From: AG25 sp035517615
Lineage (GTDB): Bacteria; Gemmatimonadota; Gemmatimonadetes; Gemmatimonadales; GWC2-71-9
Direction of reading: 5' to 3'
DNA length: 64,000 bases
Assembly: GCA_035517615.1 (NCBI GenBank)
Contig: DATIYM010000007.1
Span: 1-64,000, forward strand
Below are positions 51,851-60,565 of this stretch, one piece after another (position 1 is the first letter of the stretch; each line of letters begins with the position of its first letter). The notes beneath the pieces are model-generated. The model searched no databases. It worked only from the letters and a program-made list of their open reading frames with translations, and was not told the origin of the DNA. A program made the translations under genes and the position numbers.

Positions 51851-53608
51851 GTGCGCTTCGCCACGCTCGCGGAAACCTTCTCCCGGCTCGAAGCGAGCGG
51901 CCGCCGCCTCGCCGCGCTCGAGATCATCACCCGGCTGTTCGCCGCGGCGTCGCATACCGAGCTCCGGGACATCGTGTATCTGCTCCAGGGCCGCCTCCGC
52001 CCGCCCTACGAGCCGATCGAATTCGGCGTGGGCGAGGCGCTCCTCATCCGCACCATTGCCCGAGCGAGCGGCGCGGCCCCAGCCCAGGTGGTGCAGCGGT
52101 TCAAGCGGACGGGCGATCTGGGGCTTGCCGCCGAATCTCTGCTGGAACGTCCACGCAGCGGATCGCGGAAGCGCGTGCTTCACGTCCGGGAAGCGTACGA
52201 GTCATTGTACGCCATCGCGGTCACGGGCGGTGCAGGGTCCGTCGAGCAGAAGACGCGGCTCGCCGAAGCGCTGTTGCGACGCGCGGCCCCGCTCGAGGCG
52301 CGCTATCTCGTGCGCATCATCCAGGGACGCCTGCGCCTCGGGATTGGAGACGCCACGCTGCTCGAAGCCGCCGCGCTCGGGGCGCTTGGCGACCGGAGCA
52401 AGAAGCCGCTGCTCGAACACGCGTACAACGTCCGATCCGATCTTGGTGGCGTGATCGCGCTCGCCTACCGGTCGGGCGCCAGAGCGCTGCACCGGGTAAC
52501 GCCGCAAGTGGGCGTCCCCGTTCGTCCCGAGCTGGCCCAGCGCCTCGCGTCGGCTACCGCGATCGTCGCACGGCTGGGCACGGTTGACGCAGAGCCCAAA
52601 TACGACGGATTCCGGCTGCAGCTGCACCGCGACGGCGCACGTACCTGGGCATTCTCGCGCCGGCTCGAAAACGTGTCCGCGATGTTTCCCGATCTCACCA
52701 ACGCGCTGCGCCGGCAGCTCACGGTGCGCAAAGCGATCCTCGAAGGCGAGGCAGTGGTGTACGATCCGGAGAATCGCCGGTTCCAGTCATTCCAGGTGAC
52801 CATCAGCCGAAAACGGAAACACGATGTTGCGGGAGCCGCCAAGCGCCTGCCGCTCCGGCTGTTCGCGTTCGACCTGCTGTATGCGGGTGAGCGCAGCTAC
52901 CTGGCGGAGCCGTTACGGGTGCGGCACCGCCGGCTGGCCCAGATCGTCCGGGGCGGACGCCGCGATCCACTCGTCGTCACGGAAGTCACGACGACATCCA
53001 ACCCCGCCGAGCTGGAAGCGTACTTCACCAGAATGCTCGCTCAGGGTCTCGAAGGGATCGTTGCGAAACGCCCCGATGCGCCGTACCGGGCCGGCGCCCG
53101 CGGATTCGATTGGGTGAAGCTGAAGCGCTCCTATCAGTCCAAGTTGCGTGACACGATCGACGTCGTGCTCATCGGTTACCTGACCGGTCGGGGCAAGCGG
53201 GTGGCGCTGGGCGTCGGTTCGCTGCTCGGCGCCGTCTACGACCCCGCGCATGATCGCTTCCGCACGGTCGCCAAGATCGGGTCCGGTCTCACGGAGGCGG
53301 GATGGAAATCGCTCAGGGCCACGCTCGACCGGGACGCGCGCCCGACCAAGCCCGCGCGGGTCGACTCGCTGATCATTCCCGACGTCTGGGTCGAACCGCG
53401 CGTCGTGGTCGAAGTGCTGGCGGACGAGATCACGCGCTCGCCGCGCCACACCGCCGGACGACATGAGGGCGAACCGGGGTACGCCCTGCGGTTCCCGCGT
53501 CTGCTCAATATTCGAACCGACAAGGGGCCTGAGGACGCGACCACCGAGGCGGAGGTGGTCAGGATGTACGGAATGCAGGGAGGTAGCACTCGTTCACGTA
53601 CTGTTTGA
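51851..53608 (+). CDS. lig: ATP-dependent DNA ligase, archaeal type
   Basis: A 585-residue DNA ligase of the archaeal/eukaryal LigI type, with an N-terminal DNA-binding domain (to about 235), the adenylation domain and an OB fold. The AMP-accepting lysine is Lys250 in EPKYDGFRLQ. Later motifs are ILEGEAVVYD, LRLFAFDLLYA, LEGIVAKRPDAPY and FDWVKLKRSY. It would seal nicks with ATP, in addition to the NAD+-dependent LigA expected elsewhere in the genome. It starts at GTG without a ribosome binding site. The 3' end overlaps the phosphorylase gene by 50 bases, more than any other pair here; the last dozen residues look unconserved. Confidence 0.93.
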   Translation: MRFATLAETFSRLEASGRRLAALEIITRLFAAASHTELRDIVYLLQGRLRPPYEPIEFGVGEALLIRTIARASGAAPAQVVQRFKRTGDLGLAAESLLERPRSGSRKRVLHVREAYESLYAIAVTGGAGSVEQKTRLAEALLRRAAPLEARYLVRIIQGRLRLGIGDATLLEAAALGALGDRSKKPLLEHAYNVRSDLGGVIALAYRSGARALHRVTPQVGVPVRPELAQRLASATAIVARLGTVDAEPKYDGFRLQLHRDGARTWAFSRRLENVSAMFPDLTNALRRQLTVRKAILEGEAVVYDPENRRFQSFQVTISRKRKHDVAGAAKRLPLRLFAFDLLYAGERSYLAEPLRVRHRRLAQIVRGGRRDPLVVTEVTTTSNPAELEAYFTRMLAQGLEGIVAKRPDAPYRAGARGFDWVKLKRSYQSKLRDTIDVVLIGYLTGRGKRVALGVGSLLGAVYDPAHDRFRTVAKIGSGLTEAGWKSLRATLDRDARPTKPARVDSLIIPDVWVEPRVVVEVLADEITRSPRHTAGRHEGEPGYALRFPRLLNIRTDKGPEDATTEAEVVRMYGMQGGSTRSRTV

Positions 53609-55685
53609 GCATGCGATGCGCGCTGAACTGGCGTCCGGATACCCGCATCGCATTGCGCATCTTCTCGATCCAGCCCATGGGCACGTTCCGCTCGTCACGC
53701 GCATAGTACAGCGGAATGATCTGCTGCTCCAACAAGTCGTAGAATGCCGCCGCATCGTGCGCGTCGGCGTCCGTTCCCTCGGGCGCCAGCGGTATCGCCC
53801 AGCCATTCGTGCCATCGAAGCCTTCGGCCCACCATCCGTCGAGGGTGCTCAACTGCGGGACGCCGTTCATGGCGGCCTTCATGCCGCTCGTGCCGCATGC
53901 CTCGAGCGGCACTCGCGGGACGTTGAGCCAGACGTCCACTCCCTGGACGAGCCGGTGCGCCAGGTGCATGCCGTAGTCTTCGAGAAACGCGATTCTCCCC
54001 TCGAACCGGACATCGCGGCTCAGCTCGTACACGTGCTGGAGAACGTGCTTCCCGGGGTCGTCGGCCGGATGCGCTTTTCCGGCAAACAGGATCTGCACCG
54101 GCCGCCACGGATTCACGAGCAGCGTGCGCAGCCGATCCAGATCGCGAAACAGGAGATCAGCACGCTTGTAGGTGGCAAACCGGCGGGCAAACCCCAATGT
54201 CAGCGCGCGCTCGTCGATGAGCGTGCCGGCACCCACGATGTGCTGCGACTCCTTCCATTCGTCCGCCCAGCGGCGGCGCGCCTCCTCGCGGATCGCCCGT
54301 GCAAGGATTCGTTTGCGCTCCATATGCATGGCCCAGAGCGCGGCGTCATCGAGCGCCAGCATTCGGTCCCACACAGCGGCGTCGTCCTCGTGGTCGACCC
54401 ACGTACGGCCGAACTGCCTGTCGAGCAACGCGGTGAGGTGGCGCGACAACCAGGTCGTGACGTGGACCCCGTTCGTCACGTACCCAATCGGCACCTGATC
54501 CACCGGCAGGTCGGGCCAGAGATCGCGCCACAACTCTCGCGAGACGGTTTGGTGCTTCCGTGAGACGGCGTTCACCCGCGCGGACAGCCGGATGGCGAGG
54601 ACCGGCATGTGAAATCGCGCGTCGCCCCCCTGGCCGCGTCTCCCGAGCTGGGCGATCGTTTCCCGCGTCACCCCCAGGTCGTCCCAGATGCGTCCCGTAC
54701 AAGCCTCGATTTGCTCGAGCGTAAAGGCGTCGTCCGCGGCCGGCACCGGGGTATGCGTGGTGAAGATACTGGCCTCCCGCACCTGCCGGACGGCATCGGA
54801 ATATGGAACCTTCTGCGCCACGAGCTCGCGCACGCGTTCGAGCAGCATGAACGCCGCGTGTCCTTCGTTCGCGTGCCACACGGCGGGTTCGTCCCCGAGG
54901 GCGCGGAGCACCCGGACGCCACCCACGCCCAGGATCCATTCCTGCTGGAGGCGGAGCTCGAGTCCACCGGCGTAGAGCCGGTGGGTCAGCTCGCGGTCGG
55001 CGGGCTCGTTCTCCTCGAGATCGGTGTCGAGGAGATAGACCGGCACCCGCCCCACGAGGATACGCCATGCCCCCACGCATACCGTCCGCTTTCCCATTTG
55101 CAGCGTCGCAAGACACGGGTCACCGCCCGCGCCGAGCACACGATCGAGTGGCGTGAGCGTGGGATCGAAGGATTCATCCGCGTCTTCTTGCCAGCCATCG
55201 AGTCTCAGTCGCTGATCGAAATAGCCGCGGGTGTACAGGAGGCCGACGCCGATCAGCGGCACGCCAAGATCGGAGGCGCTCTTCGTGTGGTCGCCCGCCA
55301 GAATTCCGAGGCCTCCCGAGTAGATCGGCACGGAATTGTGCAGCCCGAATTCCGCACAGAAGTACGCGACGGGCCGATCCCCGATTCCGGAATGCTCCTT
55401 GCCGAACCACGTACCGTCGGACCGGGCAAGACTGCGGTACTGCGCGAGCACGGCGTCGTAGCGCGCGACGAAATCGGAATCGGCCGCACAGGCGGCGAGC
55501 CGCCTCGAATCCACCTGGCGCAGCAGCGCAATCGGGTTATGACGTGTGAGATGCCAGAGGGTGTAGTCGATCGACCAGAACAGCGCCTGGGCCTCCGCGC
55601 TCCAGCTCCACCAAAGATTGCGGGCGATTTCGCTCAGTCCCGCGATTCGCGGGGGCAGGGGGGGCTCCAGTGAACCGATCGTCAA
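53559..55685 (-). CDS. glgP: Alpha-glucan phosphorylase
   Basis: A 708-residue glycogen/maltodextrin phosphorylase of the shorter prokaryotic class (also called MalP-like, GT35). The N-terminal NLWWSWSAEAQALFW and YFCAEFGLHNSVPIYSGGLG are hallmarks; the PLP lysine is Lys603 in EACGTSGMKAAMNG. It releases glucose 1-phosphate from storage glucan. The start is doubtful: TTG at 55685 comes right after the upstream stop codon, while GTG at 55730 would overlap the previous gene by 41 bases and add 15 residues unlike the family. The 3' end lies within the ligase gene. Confidence 0.92.
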   Translation of the reverse strand: MTIGSLEPPLPPRIAGLSEIARNLWWSWSAEAQALFWSIDYTLWHLTRHNPIALLRQVDSRRLAACAADSDFVARYDAVLAQYRSLARSDGTWFGKEHSGIGDRPVAYFCAEFGLHNSVPIYSGGLGILAGDHTKSASDLGVPLIGVGLLYTRGYFDQRLRLDGWQEDADESFDPTLTPLDRVLGAGGDPCLATLQMGKRTVCVGAWRILVGRVPVYLLDTDLEENEPADRELTHRLYAGGLELRLQQEWILGVGGVRVLRALGDEPAVWHANEGHAAFMLLERVRELVAQKVPYSDAVRQVREASIFTTHTPVPAADDAFTLEQIEACTGRIWDDLGVTRETIAQLGRRGQGGDARFHMPVLAIRLSARVNAVSRKHQTVSRELWRDLWPDLPVDQVPIGYVTNGVHVTTWLSRHLTALLDRQFGRTWVDHEDDAAVWDRMLALDDAALWAMHMERKRILARAIREEARRRWADEWKESQHIVGAGTLIDERALTLGFARRFATYKRADLLFRDLDRLRTLLVNPWRPVQILFAGKAHPADDPGKHVLQHVYELSRDVRFEGRIAFLEDYGMHLAHRLVQGVDVWLNVPRVPLEACGTSGMKAAMNGVPQLSTLDGWWAEGFDGTNGWAIPLAPEGTDADAHDAAAFYDLLEQQIIPLYYARDERNVPMGWIEKMRNAMRVSGRQFSAHRMLKQYVNECYLPAFRTS

Positions 55686-55689
55686 GCGC

Positions 55690-56196
55690 TCAGTGTCGCT
55701 CGCGAACCACGCGCCACTGGCCCGTGACACCGCCCACGACGGGACCGGGCGTACTCACGAACGTCCCGGCGATCGTGTCGCCCGTGAGACGGCCGTCGAA
55801 TGTCGTCAAGACGCGGTCGCCGCTTGCGGGATCGGCATACGGCATAAGCTCGCCGTGCACCCGGTCCCCCTCGATTCGCACGAGGTGAATGGTGAGTGCC
55901 GTGGGCATGGCCGTGGACGGCCGGCCCACGAGCTCCGGATCGTGCCACGGCCTGAGGGGAGCGCCGAACTGCGCTGGGACCATCATGATCACGCCCGATG
56001 CCGAGTCACCATGCGGGTTCGCAGACACCGTGAAATCGATCGAACCCGCGCGCCCAGTGTTTTCGCTACCGTACTCACCGGTCCAGTGGCCGACCAGCGT
56101 TTGGACGTCAGTGGGTGCGCCTACCAGCGAGACTGGAGCGCGGTGGGTTGCGCAGGCAGCCAGCAAGACCAGAGCACATTCTGTGGTTCGGATCAT
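55690..56196 (-). CDS. Lipoprotein of unknown function
   Basis: A 168-residue lipoprotein with the lipobox LLAAC near residue 15. The mature part is a probable beta-sandwich or lipocalin-like fold: LVGHWTGEYG, SIDFTVSAN, GVIMMVP, then TFDGRLTGDTIAGTFVS and a final GQWRVVRERH. No known domain is recognised. The ending pattern of two related strands occurs in secreted DUF families of the same kind. It stands directly upstream of the phosphorylase gene with four bases between. Confidence 0.7.
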   Translation of the reverse strand: MIRTTECALVLLAACATHRAPVSLVGAPTDVQTLVGHWTGEYGSENTGRAGSIDFTVSANPHGDSASGVIMMVPAQFGAPLRPWHDPELVGRPSTAMPTALTIHLVRIEGDRVHGELMPYADPASGDRVLTTFDGRLTGDTIAGTFVSTPGPVVGGVTGQWRVVRERH

Positions 56197-56260
56197 ATAA
56201 TCGAGGCAAGAGTCTCGTGAACATTGGCGTGGGCGACCGGAATTAGGGAGTGGCTGACTG

Positions 56261-56722
56261 ATGGCGAAGGAAAGCGCCGGGATTCTCCTGTTTCACAGGG
56301 ATCCGGCTTCCTCGGCTCTGCTGGTCCTGCTGGTGCATCCGGGTGGTCCTTTCTGGGCACGGAAGGACGCGGGCGCCTGGTCGATTCCCAAAGGCGAGAT
56401 CAATCCCGGCGAGGATCGCCTGGCGTGTGCGCGCCGCGAGCTGAAAGAGGAGGCGGGATGCACGGCCGACGGCGCACCAGTGCCACTCAAACCGTTGAAG
56501 CAACCAAGCGGCAAGCTCGTGCACGCCTGGGCAGTCGAGGGCGATTGCGATCCGGCGCTCGGGGGCAGTGACTTTGCGATGGAGTGGCCGCCCCAATCGG
56601 GCAAGCAGATGCGTTTTCCGGAAGTGGACCGAGCCGAGTGGTTTACGGTGGAACGCGCGCTGGAAAAGATTCTGCCGGGCCAACGCGGTTTTCTAGAGCA
56701 ACTGGTGCAGCTGCTCAGCTGA
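56261..56722 (+). CDS. Nudix hydrolase
   Basis: A 153-residue Nudix protein. The Nudix box GEINPGEDRLACARRELKEEAG at about residues 44-65 has the full G-x5-E-x7-REL-x-EE-x-G pattern, so hydrolysis is expected. FWARKDAGAWSIPKG lies before the box, which resembles bacterial proteins of the MutT/DUF2203 group acting on nucleoside diphosphate-linked substrates. AEWFTVERALEKIL at the end is usual. A TATAAT on the plus strand at 56196-56201 could be its -10. Substrate unknown. Confidence 0.88.
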   Translation: MAKESAGILLFHRDPASSALLVLLVHPGGPFWARKDAGAWSIPKGEINPGEDRLACARRELKEEAGCTADGAPVPLKPLKQPSGKLVHAWAVEGDCDPALGGSDFAMEWPPQSGKQMRFPEVDRAEWFTVERALEKILPGQRGFLEQLVQLLS

Positions 56723-56800
56723 CTCGGGCGACCCGCTTTCCGAATCCGGTCGCCCGCGTCTCGATCGACCTGAGGTTCGCTCAGCACGCCGAGCATGGGC

Positions 56801-56980
56801 TCACTCTTCGCGCATCTGTTCGACTTCGATCTTCAGCTTGCCCACTTCGCCGCGCAGCTCGTCGAGCTCTTGGGTGTGCCGCTCCACGGCTTTGAGATGG
56901 TGCTCGATTTGATCGATCCTGCCCTCGAGGGCAGCGAGTCGCTGCTCGATCGTGGTGCCGGTACGTGTCGCGATCGCCAT
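56801..56980 (-). CDS. Small coiled-coil protein
   Basis: A 59-residue protein made almost wholly of heptad repeats: IEQRLAALEGRIDQIEHHL, then VERHTQELDELRGEVGKLKIEVEQ. A GGGGAGG ribosome binding site is five bases before the ATG at 56980, which supports this as a real small gene although the frame is open further upstream, inside the L,D-transpeptidase gene. No membrane segment or signal. It would form a dimer or larger helical bundle; partner not known. Confidence 0.68.
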   Translation of the reverse strand: MAIATRTGTTIEQRLAALEGRIDQIEHHLKAVERHTQELDELRGEVGKLKIEVEQMREE

Positions 56981-57069
56981 TGCGGCCTCCCCTTTGTGGT
57001 TTACCGAGAAATTCCCACGTGCACGCTCGCCGCGGGGGCCTGAGGGAAGTATGAACGCACGATGAGCGT

Positions 57070-58617
57070 TCATTGGCCCGCGAGCATCCTGTCCCAGCCA
57101 TAGACGTCGTCCCGGAATTGCAGCGTGCCATCGGGATCGACCCACGCCGTCCAGTACGACACGTAAACCGGGATGCCGCGCTCGAGCGTCACGACGCGCG
57201 TTTCTGGCCCGCGCATGGCGCTGTCCACCGAGTCGCGTGGCCACTGCGCCGAATCGGCGAGCAGGATGCGGGCGAGCTGGGCCGCTCGCTCGGCGCGTAT
57301 GCAGCCGTGACTGAAGGCTCGTATGCGCTGCTCGAATAACGAACGCTGCGGCGTATCGTGGATGTAGGAGCCGAAGCGGTTTGCGAACTCGAATTTCACG
57401 CCGCCGAGCGGGTTGGTCGCCCCGGGAGCTTGCACGAGACGCAGGGAATACGAGGAGTCGTTGAGGGCGCGCCAATCGACGGCGTGCCGATCCACCGGGC
57501 GCCACGCGCCGTTGGTCCACCGGAGTACGGTTATGCGCTCGCGCGCGAGATAGCCGGTGTCCCGCAACACGAAAGGGACGACCTCGGCAAGCACGATCTT
57601 CTTCGGAATGTCCCACGACGGGTGAAAGATGAGGTTCGTGACCCGCGAGATGATGATGGGCGTGGGCCAATCGACACGTCCGACGATCGCGCGCATCGTC
57701 AGCACGGCCGTATCGTGACCCACGAGGGCGAGGGAGAACGCGGCGCTGTTGACCATGATGTAGCGCTCGCCCAGGCGGCGGGGCAGCCAGCGCCAGCGCT
57801 CGAGATTCAGCTCGATCTGGCGTATGCGCTGTTCGACCGGGACGTTCAGCGCAGCGCGCGTGGCCGCTCCGACAATCCCATCCGCTTCGAGTCCGTGCTT
57901 CGCTTGAAATCGGAGGACACGCCGAGCCAGCGCTCCATCAAAGCGGTCGTCCGCAGTCTCGGTGGCGTCTCCGTCGTCTTCGGCCGCAAGCCGACGTCTC
58001 AAGTCGAGCACGCGGATACCGCGCGCGCCGGGTGCCAGATCCGGCCCGTTCGAGAGCGAATCCCAGCCGCCCCGCTCGGCGATGGAGTGATAGCGCTCCA
58101 GCGCCGCGCGAAGGCCCGTGTATCCGCGCTGCGGCGGAGCGAGGCGCCGCAGTACGGTATCCAGGGGAAGGGAATCGAGGGCCCGGCCGAGGTCGCTGAA
58201 CCGGATCGGCGCGGGTGCCGCCGACCAGAGGCTGTCTCTCGGCCCGGGACGGAATCGGCCGGCGGAGACGTCCCGGGCGTACGCGAGCAGGATGCGCGTC
58301 AGCCTGAGCTCGGTCTCAATCGCCGAATCGGGCCCGGTCGTTCGCGATTCGAGCGCGTAGCGCCGTGGGTCCAGGCCATCTTCGTCCGCGTGTCCGAGGA
58401 CGGTCGTGAGCCGCATCGCCGCTGGTTTCACCGTGGTATCCGAAATCCAGAACGGACGATACGCCCGCGACCCGTAGACCTCGATCAGGACTCGGCGCTC
58501 GGAAGAATCTGAATCTGCGGCCACCCGGGCCGCGAGGAGGTTTGCCGTTCCCTGAGCCGACACGATCGGGGAGAGCGCGACCTGCAGTCCGCATAGCACA
58601 AACCACGACCCCTTCAC
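57070..58617 (-). CDS. L,D-transpeptidase, YcbB-like
   Basis: A 515-residue exported L,D-transpeptidase that makes 3-3 cross-links in peptidoglycan. A signal peptide ends in VSAQG. A peptidoglycan-binding region covers about residues 205-265, with the FQAKHGLEADGIVGAATRAALN repeat. The YkuD catalytic domain follows with HDTPQRSLFEQ and SHGCIRAERAAQLA, in which the Cys is the nucleophile. The length and the order of domains match YcbB/LdtD rather than small Ldt proteins. 3-3 links are typical of resting-phase cell walls. The GTG at 58617 lies inside a palindrome-like site. Confidence 0.92.
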   Translation of the reverse strand: MKGSWFVLCGLQVALSPIVSAQGTANLLAARVAADSDSSERRVLIEVYGSRAYRPFWISDTTVKPAAMRLTTVLGHADEDGLDPRRYALESRTTGPDSAIETELRLTRILLAYARDVSAGRFRPGPRDSLWSAAPAPIRFSDLGRALDSLPLDTVLRRLAPPQRGYTGLRAALERYHSIAERGGWDSLSNGPDLAPGARGIRVLDLRRRLAAEDDGDATETADDRFDGALARRVLRFQAKHGLEADGIVGAATRAALNVPVEQRIRQIELNLERWRWLPRRLGERYIMVNSAAFSLALVGHDTAVLTMRAIVGRVDWPTPIIISRVTNLIFHPSWDIPKKIVLAEVVPFVLRDTGYLARERITVLRWTNGAWRPVDRHAVDWRALNDSSYSLRLVQAPGATNPLGGVKFEFANRFGSYIHDTPQRSLFEQRIRAFSHGCIRAERAAQLARILLADSAQWPRDSVDSAMRGPETRVVTLERGIPVYVSYWTAWVDPDGTLQFRDDVYGWDRMLAGQ

Positions 58618-58627
58618 GAGGCCTTCA
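58614..58627 (-). promoter_or_regulatory. TGAAG-N4-CKTNR site, copy 5
   Basis: On the minus strand this reads TGAAGGCCTCGTGA and includes the GTG start of the L,D-transpeptidase gene. Its place over the start codon could mean a repressor-like role, or simply that the purine-rich part is a ribosome binding site. This is the weakest of the six copies. Confidence 0.3.
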
Positions 58628-58771
58628 GCCTCCCTTCTCAGGCGCCGAGGTTTCGACAGATCCGAACGCGGAGCGACGATGATTGCCGTTAACGACGACA
58701 GGAGCGACCGGCGCGACCATGATTGCGGCGCTCCGGGTACTTCATCGCAGCGGCTTCAGTTCGTTCGTCGC

Positions 58772-59383
58772 CTAACCGCTGCTCTCCGCCACGGTCCGCA
58801 TGACGTCGGTCGTGGTCACGATACCGACCAGCTTGCTATGATCCATGACCACCGCGCGGTGGATCCGCTGCTTCAGCATGTACGCGGCGGCGTCGCGAAC
58901 CGTGGTCTCGGGAGACACGGCCCGGACGCCACGACTCATTGCCTCGCCCACCGTGTGCTCGGCAAGGACGTCCCATTCAGGCCCGGCCAGCTCCTTGAAT
59001 CGCTCCGTCACGTCCGCTCCGGCGTCGGACCACAATTCGCCGAAGTATGCACTGGGCGGAGCATCTTCGGCGTCCGGCTCCCACTCCACCGGCTCCGCTT
59101 CTTCGACGTCGTCCTCCTCGACTGGCTGGGTGCGCTCGGTGGGGACGCCGGGAATATCGGCTTCGAACGCGAGGACGTCGTTGGCAGACAGCGTGCCCAC
59201 CACTCGGTCACCGGCGACCACCGGCGCGCCCGTGATACGGTGAGTCGAGAGCAACTCGACGGCGTCACGCAGGGTGAGCTCGGCGTCGAGGACCAGCACC
59301 TCGCTGGACATGATGTCTCGCACGACGGGCCCCGTGCCGGGGGCTTTGGGGTGCTGGGTGCGCCTGGCGGTTTCGTGTTTCAT
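58772..59383 (-). CDS. CBS-domain pair protein with acidic insert
   Basis: A 203-residue protein with two CBS motifs. The first covers about residues 22-80 (VRDIMSSEVLVLDAELTLRDAVELL) and the second about 146-200 (VGEAMSRGVRAVSPETTVRDAA, then IVTTTDVMRTV). They are separated by about 60 residues, very acidic at first (VEEDDVEEAEPVEWEPDAED), then helical. CBS pairs bind adenosine nucleotides and sense energy charge. The ATG at 59383 is chosen for its GGAGG at six bases; one two codons earlier lacks spacing. CBS proteins such as Hrp1 are part of the mycobacterial low-oxygen set. Confidence 0.88.
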   Translation of the reverse strand: MKHETARRTQHPKAPGTGPVVRDIMSSEVLVLDAELTLRDAVELLSTHRITGAPVVAGDRVVGTLSANDVLAFEADIPGVPTERTQPVEEDDVEEAEPVEWEPDAEDAPPSAYFGELWSDAGADVTERFKELAGPEWDVLAEHTVGEAMSRGVRAVSPETTVRDAAAYMLKQRIHRAVVMDHSKLVGIVTTTDVMRTVAESSG

Positions 59384-59450
59384 GACCATCCTCCCGAATC
59401 AAGGGTCCCGGTTCAGGAGTCAACCTGCACGAGCCGCCCTAAAGGCTTGG

Positions 59451-59464
59451 TGAAGGCTCCGTGA
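59451..59464 (+). promoter_or_regulatory. TGAAG-N4-CKTNR site, copy 6
   Basis: TGAAGGCTCCGTGA, in the 85-base space between the YbhN-like stop codon and the CBS gene start, both on the minus strand. It is one base different from copy 1 in the core, and the flanking base pairs also agree. Confidence 0.4.
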
Positions 59465-59468
59465 GCGA

Positions 59469-60500
59469 TCACTCACCGAGTTTGAGCACGGCTCTTCCCG
59501 AGAGCAGAGCGGTTGCGACGCAGAGCGGGAGGAAGAAGTAAATGACGCGGTAGGCCACGAGCGCGCTGAAGATGGCGCCGCGGCGATATGAGCCACCCAG
59601 CATGGCGAGCACGACGGCCTCGAATATGCCGATCCCCCCTGGCAGCTGCGCGATCAGCGCCGCGATCTGGCCGAGGATGAACACCTCGAAAAAGCCAAAG
59701 AAGGCGACGGCCTGTGAACCGGGGAGCAGCACGAAGAGCGCTGCTCCTGAGAGTGTCCAGTCCGCGAGCGACACGACGATTTGTTGCACGGCAAACGATG
59801 GCGACGGTGGTTCGAGCCTCCAGCGCATCACGTGGAACGGCTTGCCCCAGAGACTCCAGGCCAGATACGCGAGGACCCCCGCCAAGGCAACGAAGCCGAG
59901 TGGCTGCGTCGAAGACACACGCAGCCCGATGAGACGGGGCACGGCGGCTGGCTCGAGCAGGAAGGCCAGGGCCGCAGCTGTGAGCAATCCCACCGTGTAG
60001 GTGACCAGGTTGAGGAATACGAGCTCGGTCGTCTCGGCGGTGGTGAGCCCCCAGCGCGAATAGAACCGATAGCGGACAGACCCGCCCACGAACAGCGAGA
60101 GGGGAATGTTGTTGGCGAGTGCGTATCCGATGAACGATGCGAGCACAATCCTGCTGATCGCGAGGGAACGGCGGAGGAACCGCAGCGCGATGATGTCGTA
60201 GCCGGCCAGCGCGAGATAGCCGAGGACAGTCAGGGCGAATGAGGCGACGAGCCGATTCGGGCGGAGCGAACGGAATTCTCCGATGAGCTCGTGTATCGAG
60301 ACTTCGCGGAGTTGGCGGCGCACGATCCAGAGAGCTCCCGCGAGCAACGCGAGCTCGACGATCCAGCCCAATGCGCGCAGCAGTGGCCGTGATCGGGCGG
60401 TGGGCCGCTCGGCGGTCGGTGTGCGTGTCGCCACGGGGACCGAAGCTGCATGCGGGATTTCCCGCGCGCCAGCGCGGCCTCGAACACTCAGGATTCTCAT
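59469..60500 (-). CDS. YbhN/UPF0104-family membrane protein
   Basis: A 343-residue membrane protein with about eight helices, of the UPF0104 or LPG synthase TM family. SRPLLRALGWIVELALLAG begins the first helix; SFIGYALANNIPLSLFVGGSVRYRFYSRWG is the most conserved region, and AALIAQLPGGIGIFEAVVL another. E. coli YbhN relatives influence lipid trafficking or cardiolipin metabolism, but a reaction is not established. A positively charged leader of about 40 residues comes before the first helix. Divergent from the HlyD-type gene with 65 bases between. Confidence 0.82.
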   Translation of the reverse strand: MRILSVRGRAGAREIPHAASVPVATRTPTAERPTARSRPLLRALGWIVELALLAGALWIVRRQLREVSIHELIGEFRSLRPNRLVASFALTVLGYLALAGYDIIALRFLRRSLAISRIVLASFIGYALANNIPLSLFVGGSVRYRFYSRWGLTTAETTELVFLNLVTYTVGLLTAAALAFLLEPAAVPRLIGLRVSSTQPLGFVALAGVLAYLAWSLWGKPFHVMRWRLEPPSPSFAVQQIVVSLADWTLSGAALFVLLPGSQAVAFFGFFEVFILGQIAALIAQLPGGIGIFEAVVLAMLGGSYRRGAIFSALVAYRVIYFFLPLCVATALLSGRAVLKLGE

Positions 60501-60565
60501 CCTGGGTTCACCATTCCCTCACTCGAGCCGGGCGAGCGTACCACAGCATCTGAAATGGGGGATTT

